Source: DASZVB01 sp036272055
GTDB lineage: Bacteria; Myxococcota_A; Polyangia; Polyangiales; Polyangiaceae
Length of the DNA: 64,000 nt
Direction of reading: 5' to 3'
Assembly (NCBI GenBank): GCA_036272055.1
Contig: DATAZL010000002.1
Span: 25,639-89,638, forward strand
Under the pieces are notes generated by a model. The model did no database searches. It was not told the origin of the DNA and saw only the letters and a program-made list of their open reading frames with translations. The first letter of the stretch is position 1; every line of letters starts with the position of its first letter. Made by a program: the position numbers and the translations under genes. Of the stretch, positions 44,724 through 51,679 are shown one piece after another.

Positions 44724-45305
44724 ATGGTATCTGCCCCCGAACCGAGCACGGAGAGACGCGCCGCCATCCTGGAAGCGGCGTCGCGCGTCTTTCTGCGCTA
44801 CGGCTTCAAGAAGACGTCGATGGACGACCTCGCGCGCGCCGCGGGGCTGTCGCGCCAGGGGCTCTACCTCCACTTCCCGACGAAGGAAGCGCTCTTCAAG
44901 GCCGCGGTGTCGAACCTCGTGACCATGCTGCGTACCGGGTTCCGCGGCGCACTCGAGCAAAGCGAGGGCGACGTGGAAAAGCGCCTCCTCGCGGCGTTCG
45001 ATACGATCCACGCGCACACCGTCGAGACCGCGTCGGCCGAGAACCTGGCGGAGCTCTTCGAGGCCGCGACGTCCCTCGTCGGGGACGAGATCCACGGTCT
45101 CGACGACGGCATCGTCGCGGACGTCGCGCACGCCCTGTCGCGCTCCGGCGTCGCCGCGCGGTGGAAGAGCGCCGGACTGACGGCCAAGGCGCTCGCCGAA
45201 AATATCTACTCCACGTCGGCGGGCATCAAGCACCGCGGCGTGAGCGCCAGCGAGTACCACGACGGCATGCGCGTGGCGCTCCGGATCGTCTGCAGGGGCG
45301 CCTGA
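44724..45305 (+). CDS. TetR/AcrR-family regulator
   Basis: 193 residues. The helix-turn-helix lies at about residues 28-50 ('FKKTSMDDLARAAGLSRQGLYLHFPTKEAL'; cited as FKKTSMDD and LSRQGLYLHF). The C-terminal ligand-binding half is divergent. The ATG follows the SDR stop immediately, so it is translated from the same transcript as the SDR and likely regulates it autogenously. Ligand unknown. Confidence 0.88.
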   Translation: MVSAPEPSTERRAAILEAASRVFLRYGFKKTSMDDLARAAGLSRQGLYLHFPTKEALFKAAVSNLVTMLRTGFRGALEQSEGDVEKRLLAAFDTIHAHTVETASAENLAELFEAATSLVGDEIHGLDDGIVADVAHALSRSGVAARWKSAGLTAKALAENIYSTSAGIKHRGVSASEYHDGMRVALRIVCRGA

Positions 45306-45320
45306 CGCCGTCGCGCTCGT

Positions 45321-47108
45321 TCACGCGGGCGGTGCGACCGACGGCTGCGGCGCGTCGTGATCGAGCAGCTTGCGCACCTGGATGAGCAGCACCTCGGGCG
45401 TCAGTGGCTTCTGCACGAACGGGATGTTCGCATCGAGGATGCCGTGTCGCGCCGCGGCCTCGCCGGTGTAGCCCGACATGCAGAGCACCTTCATCTCGGG
45501 CCGCCCGACGGTGAGACGCTCGATGAGCTGCATGCCGCTGATGTGCGGCATGATGACGTCGGTGAGCAGCAGATCGATCTTCCGCTTGCGGTCCTCGGAC
45601 GCGAGCACGGCTTCGCCGGCGTTCGACGTCTCGATGACGTTGTAGCCGTTGCGACGGAGAATGCCGCGCGCGACGAGCCGGACCTGCTCGTCGTCCTCGA
45701 CGAGCAAGATCGTCTCCGAGCCGGTCAGCTTCGTGACGACCGGCGCTTCCTCGGACTTCGCCGCCGTGTCCTCGATGCGCCTCGGCAAGTAGATCTTGAA
45801 CGTCGTGCCCTCGCCGGGCTCGCTGTACACCCAGACGTGGCCGCCGCTCTGCTTGATGATGCCGTACACGGTGGAGAGACCGAGCCCCGTCCCTTTGCCC
45901 TTGTCCTTGGTCGTGAAGAACGGCTCGAAGATCCGGACCTGCGTCTCCTTGCTCATCCCCACGCCGGTGTCGGAGACGGCGAGCATCAGGTAATCCCCGT
46001 CATTCACTCCGAGGTGTGACCCGGTGTACTCGCCCGCGAGGTGCACGTTGGTGACCTCGATGGTTAGCTTGCCGCCCTTCGGCATGGCGTCGCGTGCGTT
46101 CACGACGAGGTTCATCAGCACCTGCTCGAGGGCGCTCACGTCGGCGAACACCGGGAAGGGCGTCGCCGTCGTGAAGAGCTCGAGCTGCATGTTCTCGCCG
46201 ATGAGCCGGCGGAGCATCATCTCCATTCCGCGGGCCACCGCCGACACATCGAGGATCCTCGGCTCGAGGAGCTGCTGACGGCTGAACGCGAGGAGACGCT
46301 TGGTCAGGGCCGCAGCGCGCGTTCCCGCCTTGTAGATCTCTTCCAGATCGGAGCGCAGCGGATCGCCCTCCTTGAGGCCTTCCGCCGCCATGCTGCTGAA
46401 GCTGAGGATGACGGAGAGGATGTTGTTGAAGTCGTGGGCGATACCGCCGGCGAGCTGACCCACGGCTTCCATCTTCTGCGATTGACGGAGCTGGTGTTCG
46501 GCTCGCTGGAGCGCGCCTTCCACGCGCGTGCGTTCCTCGAGCGCGCGGGTCGTGGCTTCGAGCGCCGCCGTGCGCTGGCGGATCGTCTCCTCGAGCTCGG
46601 CGTAGAGACCCGCATTCTCGAGCGCGACCGACGTGCTGTTGGCGAGGGCCTGCAGGAGCTTCACCTCGCTGTCGGTCGGCGAGTGCCGCGTCGCCCAGTA
46701 GTTTCCGATGGCGGCGATCGGCTCCGTCGTACACACCGGGACCATCGCGAGGCTCTTCACGAAAGTCGGACGGTAAGCGACCGCCGGGATGCGGGAGTCG
46801 GCGTAGATGTCCTCGATCACGGCAGGACGGCCGTTCAGCATGACCCAGCCGCTGATGCACGCCGACATCGCGAAGCGCTGTCCCTTCCACAGGGGCTCGA
46901 TCGCGTCTTCGTCCGCGTAGAAGCACATGTCCCCGTCGCGCAACACGAAAGTCGCGCCGTCCGCGCCGGTCAACTCGCGTGCGGCCTTCCGGACGATCGC
47001 CTGGATGGCCTCGACGCTTCGCGCCTTCGAAAGCTCCTGGATGACGGATACGAGCCGCTCCATGCCCCTCAGATATCCGTCGTCCACAGCAAAGAAGTAT
47101 TCCGTCAC
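45321..47108 (-). CDS. Hybrid histidine kinase (GAF-HisKA-HATPase-receiver)
   Basis: 595 residues, cytoplasmic. A GAF domain covers about 15-170 ('ARELTGADGATFVLRDG', 'SLAMVPVC'), followed by a coiled coil (172-208). The phosphoacceptor is His225 in 'GGIAHDFNNILSV'. The ATP domain has 'QVLMNLVVNARDAM', 'VSDTGVGM' and 'GKGTGLGLSTVYGI'. The C-terminal receiver has acceptor Asp517 ('LLTDVIMPHISG') and Lys in 'FVQKPL'. Another orphan hybrid kinase with no partner regulator nearby. A GTG/ATG alternative at residue 16 would shorten it slightly. Confidence 0.93.
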   Translation of the reverse strand: MTEYFFAVDDGYLRGMERLVSVIQELSKARSVEAIQAIVRKAARELTGADGATFVLRDGDMCFYADEDAIEPLWKGQRFAMSACISGWVMLNGRPAVIEDIYADSRIPAVAYRPTFVKSLAMVPVCTTEPIAAIGNYWATRHSPTDSEVKLLQALANSTSVALENAGLYAELEETIRQRTAALEATTRALEERTRVEGALQRAEHQLRQSQKMEAVGQLAGGIAHDFNNILSVILSFSSMAAEGLKEGDPLRSDLEEIYKAGTRAAALTKRLLAFSRQQLLEPRILDVSAVARGMEMMLRRLIGENMQLELFTTATPFPVFADVSALEQVLMNLVVNARDAMPKGGKLTIEVTNVHLAGEYTGSHLGVNDGDYLMLAVSDTGVGMSKETQVRIFEPFFTTKDKGKGTGLGLSTVYGIIKQSGGHVWVYSEPGEGTTFKIYLPRRIEDTAAKSEEAPVVTKLTGSETILLVEDDEQVRLVARGILRRNGYNVIETSNAGEAVLASEDRKRKIDLLLTDVIMPHISGMQLIERLTVGRPEMKVLCMSGYTGEAAARHGILDANIPFVQKPLTPEVLLIQVRKLLDHDAPQPSVAPPA

Positions 47109-47122
47109 AGAAGCACGCTCGC

Positions 47123-47140
47123 AAAGGTTAAAAGACCTTT
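47123..47140. promoter_or_regulatory. Short inverted repeat before the GAF hybrid kinase
   Basis: AAAGGT (47123-47128) and ACCTTT (47135-47140) are exact inverted half-sites around TAAAAG in an AT-rich patch just upstream of the kinase ATG at 47108. They could be an operator or a promoter element. Nothing else recognised between 47109 and 47308. Confidence 0.3.
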
Positions 47141-47308
47141 AGATCGAGGGGTTCGCGCGGATGACCGGGCAAAAACGTCACACTCATTGAGCTTTGCTTG
47201 AGGCACGCCGCGTCCTCCGCGAATCATCGCTCGCGACCCCTAATGTTCTTCGCGGCGCTGCCGTTACTGTCGGATCGAGGTGTACGGCTTGAGGCACACT
47301 CCCGGGCG

Positions 47309-47899
47309 GTGCCTGGCCGTCGCAAAGCTGCAATCTCGCCGAACGTGAAGCGGCCTTCCGTTGCGGAGCTCTCCGCGGCGCGTGACCGCACCGTTCCGGA
47401 CGTCATCGCGAAGGACCTGCGCGTGCTGTTCGTCGGGATCAATCCGGGACTCTACTCGGGCGCGGTGGGCCATCACTTTGCGCGACCGGGGAATCGGTTC
47501 TGGCCGACGCTGCACCGATCCGGGTTCACGGAGACGTTGCTGTCGCCGTTCGACGAGCACGAGCTCGCGCGGTACCGGCTCGGGATCACCAACGTCGTCG
47601 CTCGCACCACGGCGCGCGCCGACGAGCTCGCCGACGACGAGCTCCGGCAGGGAGCCCTCCTCCTCATCATGAAGGTGCGAAAGTACCGTCCGGCGTTCGT
47701 CGCGATCCTCGGCGTGACCGCTTTTCGTGCAGCGTTCGCGGAACCGAAAGCCGTCCTCGGTCTTCAATCGAGGGAGCTCGCGGGCGCGCGCCTGTGGGTG
47801 CTGCCGAACCCGAGCGGCCTCAACGCGCATCACCAGCTCGCCGACCTGGCCGTGATGTTCCGCGAGCTTCGCGACGCCGCGGACGCCCGGACGCCCTGA
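47309..47899 (+). CDS. mug: G/U mismatch-specific uracil/thymine DNA glycosylase
   Basis: 196 residues from GTG 47309; GTG 47345 (184 residues) also fits, because conserved similarity begins near 'PSVAELSAARDRTVPD'. The family motifs are 'VLFVGINPGLYSGAVGHHFA', 'PGNRFWPTLHRSGFT' and 'PNPSGLNAH', which shape the flipped-base pocket. It removes U or T opposite G during base-excision repair. The NSP loop of MUG-type enzymes is NPSG as expected. Divergent from the kinase gene. Confidence 0.9.
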   Translation: MPGRRKAAISPNVKRPSVAELSAARDRTVPDVIAKDLRVLFVGINPGLYSGAVGHHFARPGNRFWPTLHRSGFTETLLSPFDEHELARYRLGITNVVARTTARADELADDELRQGALLLIMKVRKYRPAFVAILGVTAFRAAFAEPKAVLGLQSRELAGARLWVLPNPSGLNAHHQLADLAVMFRELRDAADARTP

Positions 47900-47987
47900 A
47901 TCGACGCTTCGCGAAGCCGACGTGAGCCGTGGCGGCGGCCTCGCGACTCCTACCCGACGAGACAGGGAAATACGCGAAGGGAGTCGT

Positions 47988-48458
47988 GTGAATCGTGCCG
48001 CATCGGGTGTGCGTGCGCTCGTGGGGCTCTATGCCTGCGCGGCGTGTGGAGGGGATCCGCCGGTGGATACCGTGCCGGCGTGCCTCGGCGTCGCGCCCGA
48101 CGTCGCGTGCACGACCGCGCTCTACGGAGACCACGACGGCAAGCTCGCGCCTACCTACGCCGACGTCTTCACGAACACCTTGAAGCCGGAGTGCGCGACG
48201 ATGGGATGTCACACAGCGCCCGATCCGCCCAACGGGCTCGCGTTCGACGACGAGGCGACGAGCTACGCCGCGCTCCTGTCGATGAACGCCGCGGGCACCG
48301 GACCGCGACTCGTCCCCGGTGACGCGAAGTGCGGTGAGCTCGTGGTGCGGCTCGAGACGGCGGGCAAATCATGGTCGATGCCGCAAGGCGGCCACCTCGA
48401 CGACGCGACGCTCTGCGCGATCCGTCGCTTCATCGCCGATGGAGCACCGCAGAAGTGA
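47988..48458 (+). CDS. Lipoprotein with CxxxxCH cytochrome-like domain
   Basis: 156 residues from GTG 47988, with GAAGGGAG just upstream. A signal peptide ends near Cys20 (ACAAC). The body carries Cys69-x4-Cys74-His75 ('ECATMGCH') instead of CxxCH, then 'RLVPGDAKCGELVVRL' and 'MPQGGHLDDATLCAIRRFIADGA'. This is the pattern of myxobacterial cytochrome-c-like domains with distal Met in MPxGG. Whether CxxxxCH binds heme here is unproven; it may be a disulphide-stabilised variant. It overlaps the pentaheme gene (GTGA). Confidence 0.75.
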   Translation: MNRAASGVRALVGLYACAACGGDPPVDTVPACLGVAPDVACTTALYGDHDGKLAPTYADVFTNTLKPECATMGCHTAPDPPNGLAFDDEATSYAALLSMNAAGTGPRLVPGDAKCGELVVRLETAGKSWSMPQGGHLDDATLCAIRRFIADGAPQK

Positions 48459-49960
48459 ACCCCACGCCGTCTCTCTTCGTGTTCGCTGCGGCAAGTGCGC
48501 TGGTCATATCGGCGTGCAGCGGGAACGACACGAGCACGTACCCGCGGGAGAAGCTCCTCGATCCGGCGACGTGCAAGGAATGCCATCAGAGCCACTACGA
48601 CGAGTGGTCGGGCAGCATGCACGCCTACGCTTCGGTCGACCCCGTCTTTCGCGCGATGAATCAGCGGGGGCAAGACGAGGCGATGCTCGGGGATTTCTGC
48701 GTGAAGTGTCACGCGCCGATGGCCGTCCAGGAAGGGGCGACGAAGGACGGGACGAACCTCGACAGCGTTCCCGATTCGCTCCAGGGCGTCACCTGTTACT
48801 TCTGCCACCAGGTGAGCGCCGTCCACGGCTCGAGCAACGCCGCGCTCGATCTGGCCTCCGACACGACGATGCGCGGCGAGGTCGCCGATCCGGTGGCGAA
48901 CCGCGCGCACGGCAGCAAGTACTCGACGCTCCACGACGATCGCTCGCTCGACAGCTCGAACCTGTGCGGCTCGTGTCACGATATCTCGGTACCGGCGCAT
49001 TTCTCAGGCGCCGTGGAGGACGTCGCTCTCGAACGGACGTACTCCGAGTGGCAGGGCTCGCTCTTCGCGACGTCGAAGGCGCCGCTGACTTGCTCGGGCT
49101 GTCACTTCGCGACCGGGACTGGCGGCACCATCGCAAATTACCCCGGGGTGAAGTCGAATCGCACCCGCCACATGCACGACTTCCCCGGCGTCGACGTCGC
49201 GCTGACGGACTTCCCGAAGGAGAACACCGTCGCGCAGAAGGCCGCGCAGCGCAACGCGGTGGAGCAGCTCCTCACCCGCGCCGTCGCGCTCACGGTGTGC
49301 GCGAATCAGAATCACCTCGCGCGCGTCACGGTGGAGAATCGCGGCGCGGGTCACGGCGCGCCGAGCGGCGCCTCGGCGGATCGCCGCATGTGGCTCGAGG
49401 TGGAGGCGCGCAATCCGTCGCCCGACGACCCCGACGGCAAGGTCATCTTCACGAGCGGCGCAGTGCCGGACGGCACACCGGTCGTCGGCTTCGTCGATCC
49501 CGACGGCACGTCACCCAAGGTGTTCCGCGACACGGGGCTCGACGCTGCGGGAAACCCCGCGCACCTGTTCTGGAAGATAGCGTCGATAGTGCCGGGCTCC
49601 CTGAACGCGCCGGTGACGAGCGACACCCGCGACCCGCGCTATCACGCCGTCGGCGACGTCGTGACGCTCCCTGCGGGCGGCAAGGCGTTCTCGCTCCCCG
49701 GCTTCGTCTTCGAGTCGGGTTCGATTCGCGTGACCGTCCACGTGAGGCCCGTCGGGCTCGACGTCCTCGACGATCTCTACTCGTCCCCGGGCGCATCGGG
49801 AGACGGCACTGCCGTGCGGGCCGCGATGCCGACGCTCGATCTCCTTCCCAACGAGGGCGTCCCGGCGACGGTGGAGTGGACGATGGCGGGAGCGCGAACG
49901 CAGGGCACCTCGGGGTCGAACGGCGAGCTCTGCGTCTCGTCGGCGAGCGTGAATTTCTGA
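48455..49960 (+). CDS. Pentaheme c-type cytochrome lipoprotein
   Basis: 501 residues from GTG 48455, coupled to the preceding gene by a four-base overlap. The signal peptide ends ISAC (Cys21). Five CxxCH motifs occur: CKECH (from residue 40), CVKCH, CYFCH, CGSCH and CSGCH, all in the first half, which resembles the cytochrome c554/NrfH-like multiheme layout. The C-terminal half is beta-rich without further hemes. Additional His residues ('MHDFPG', 'RAHGSK') may be distal ligands. Likely an outward-facing electron carrier; donor and acceptor unknown. Confidence 0.88.
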   Translation: MNPTPSLFVFAAASALVISACSGNDTSTYPREKLLDPATCKECHQSHYDEWSGSMHAYASVDPVFRAMNQRGQDEAMLGDFCVKCHAPMAVQEGATKDGTNLDSVPDSLQGVTCYFCHQVSAVHGSSNAALDLASDTTMRGEVADPVANRAHGSKYSTLHDDRSLDSSNLCGSCHDISVPAHFSGAVEDVALERTYSEWQGSLFATSKAPLTCSGCHFATGTGGTIANYPGVKSNRTRHMHDFPGVDVALTDFPKENTVAQKAAQRNAVEQLLTRAVALTVCANQNHLARVTVENRGAGHGAPSGASADRRMWLEVEARNPSPDDPDGKVIFTSGAVPDGTPVVGFVDPDGTSPKVFRDTGLDAAGNPAHLFWKIASIVPGSLNAPVTSDTRDPRYHAVGDVVTLPAGGKAFSLPGFVFESGSIRVTVHVRPVGLDVLDDLYSSPGASGDGTAVRAAMPTLDLLPNEGVPATVEWTMAGARTQGTSGSNGELCVSSASVNF

Positions 49961-49981
49961 GACCGAGGAGGAGGTAGAGCC

Positions 49982-50458
49982 ATGTTTCGTCAATCAATCC
50001 AGATCGGTGCACTGGTGGTCGCGAGCTTCGTGAGCGCGTGCGGCACGGATCAGACACCGACCAGCGAAGTTCCGATGGGTCTCGGCGACGTCTGCTCGAA
50101 GGAGACGCGGGCGCCGGCGTTCAAGGCGGAGCTGCCGTTCCCGAACGACACCGGTTACACGGTGAAGCTCCTGTCGTCCGATCCGGCGCCGCCGAAGGTC
50201 GGCGACAACGCGTGGAAGGTCGAGCTCGACGACACCGCCGGCGCGCCCATCGCCGGCGCCAAGATCACGTTCGTGCAGCTCATGGTCGATCACGGCCACG
50301 GCGGCTCGAAGAATCCGAAGATCGAGGAGCTCGGCGCGGGCCAGTACTCGCTCGGCCCGGTGAATTTCAACATGGCAGGCTACTGGGAGAATTACCTCAC
50401 GGTCAGCAAGGACGCGCTCGCGACCAAGCTGACCATCAAGGTGTGCGTGCTCGAGTAG
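49982..50458 (+). CDS. YtkA-like lipoprotein
   Basis: 158 residues with a signal peptide ending VSAC. The domain from about 55 on follows the YtkA-like/FixH immunoglobulin-type fold: 'YTVKLLSSDPAPPKVGDNAWKVEL', 'APIAGAKITFVQLMVDHGHGG', 'YSLGPVNFNMAGYWENYLTV'. The His-rich 'MVDHGHGG' lies where this family has metal-binding His in some members. The start ATG 49982 has GAGGAGGT upstream (strong site). Same strand and close spacing to the pentaheme gene suggest one operon, and it convergently overlaps the dioxygenase gene by 23 bases. Confidence 0.85.
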   Translation: MFRQSIQIGALVVASFVSACGTDQTPTSEVPMGLGDVCSKETRAPAFKAELPFPNDTGYTVKLLSSDPAPPKVGDNAWKVELDDTAGAPIAGAKITFVQLMVDHGHGGSKNPKIEELGAGQYSLGPVNFNMAGYWENYLTVSKDALATKLTIKVCVLE

Positions 50459-51440
50459 GGGGTCCGCCTTCGCCGCCCATGCCGCCGCCGGGAGGGCCGC
50501 CCGCTCCCGCCGGTGAACAGAGGGTCTCCGACAGCGCGGAGCGGAGGATGATCGTCTTGTACGCGAGCATCGCGCCGTCGCTCATCTGCTTCCAGTCGAA
50601 GAGATACTCGTCGAGGTCGGTGCTCGGGAGCACGGTGTCGGTCGTGTTCGAGGTGTCGCGCTTGCCGCGGTCCTTGTAGAGCGGCTGACTCGCGACGATG
50701 GAATCGTCGAGCGCGTCGTCGAAGCCGAACTGCGTCGTCAGGTAAGCGCTGTCACCGACGCTGATCGTCATGTGGATGTGAATGGTGCGGCTCGCGTACC
50801 AGCCCGGAAAACACGTATCGAAGAAGACGACGCCGTCCGCGTCCGTCTTCTGTTTGCCGCGAAAATACAGGTGCGACGTGAACTCCGGGTCGTTGCCGGT
50901 GCAGAAGCCGATCTGCTCGTTGACGGCGTCGTCACCGGAGTACTTGCCGGTCGGGCCGACGTGCCATACGTCGACGAGCGCGCCCGACACCGGCTTGCAC
51001 GACTCGTCGAGGATGCGGAGATACATGCGCGTCGGTAGCCCGTCGTAGCCGTAGCTGATGTCGCTCAGCTCCTCCGACTGGGACGAGTAACACGGGCCCT
51101 CGGTGAGCGTGCAGCTGACGCTGCACGCGTTCGGCATGCTCGTGAACGGGTTCGGGTAGCTCGCCTTCGCCGTCATGGCCTTCGTGCCGCCGGTTGCCCA
51201 CGCCTGCGTCGTCGCGTCCGTCACCGGAACGCTCTTCGCGGCGTCGGTCGCGGCGCTGCCATTGCTGCCGTCGAGCGGGCCGCCGGTGCTCGCGTCACGC
51301 GCGCCGCTCGACGACGTGGTCGTGCTGCACGCCGACAGCACCCTGCCGAACACGAGCGCCGCTCCCATCGTGAGGAGCTGCCGGCGTCCGGTGGAGACGC
51401 GCTCCGGGTTCGACGCGTCGGTGTTGTCTCTGAGCTTCAT
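50436..51440 (-). CDS. Tat-exported intradiol dioxygenase-like lipoprotein
   Basis: 334 residues from ATG 51440, with a purine-rich AGGAAGGAA upstream. The N-terminus has a twin-arginine motif (RR at 19-20, 'GRRQLLTMGAAL') and a lipobox Cys38 (LSAC), which is a Tat lipoprotein signature. The folded part matches the intradiol-ring-cleavage dioxygenase C-terminal domain: 'LVDVWHVGPTGKYSG' (first Tyr), 'FPGWYASRTIHIHM' (Tyr and both His ligands to Fe(III)). A Gly/Pro tail follows. Export of this enzyme type is unusual, and Tat use fits folding with iron in the cytoplasm. Substrate, catechol-like or lignin-derived, is unknown. Confidence 0.85.
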   Translation of the reverse strand: MKLRDNTDASNPERVSTGRRQLLTMGAALVFGRVLSACSTTTSSSGARDASTGGPLDGSNGSAATDAAKSVPVTDATTQAWATGGTKAMTAKASYPNPFTSMPNACSVSCTLTEGPCYSSQSEELSDISYGYDGLPTRMYLRILDESCKPVSGALVDVWHVGPTGKYSGDDAVNEQIGFCTGNDPEFTSHLYFRGKQKTDADGVVFFDTCFPGWYASRTIHIHMTISVGDSAYLTTQFGFDDALDDSIVASQPLYKDRGKRDTSNTTDTVLPSTDLDEYLFDWKQMSDGAMLAYKTIILRSALSETLCSPAGAGGPPGGGMGGEGGPPTRARTP

Positions 51441-51538
51441 CGTGGAGGTTCCTTCCTCGCCGGGCGGTCCGTCGCGCCGGGATCTCGTGGAGACTGACGT
51501 ACGGATGCTGACGGAGTTTTCCACTGGTGTGTCCATAT

Positions 51539-51566
51539 GTTTCGGTGAGCACGGACCGGCCGAAAC
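51539..51566. promoter_or_regulatory. Inverted repeat between divergent lipoprotein genes
   Basis: GTTTCGG (51539-51545) and CCGAAAC (51560-51566) are exact inverted copies with a 14-base spacer, midway in the 239-base divergent region between the dioxygenase-like (51440) and astacin-like (51680) genes. Candidate operator; nothing else recognised in 51441-51679. Confidence 0.35.
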
Positions 51567-51679
51567 GGCGCGTCCGACAGTCGGGACATCGTCGGGCGAT
51601 GGTCGGGGCTCCCTTTCCGGCGCGGACGTCGGCGGATCGCCCAGCATCGGCGCGTGGCACGCGACGTGGATAGGCGGAG

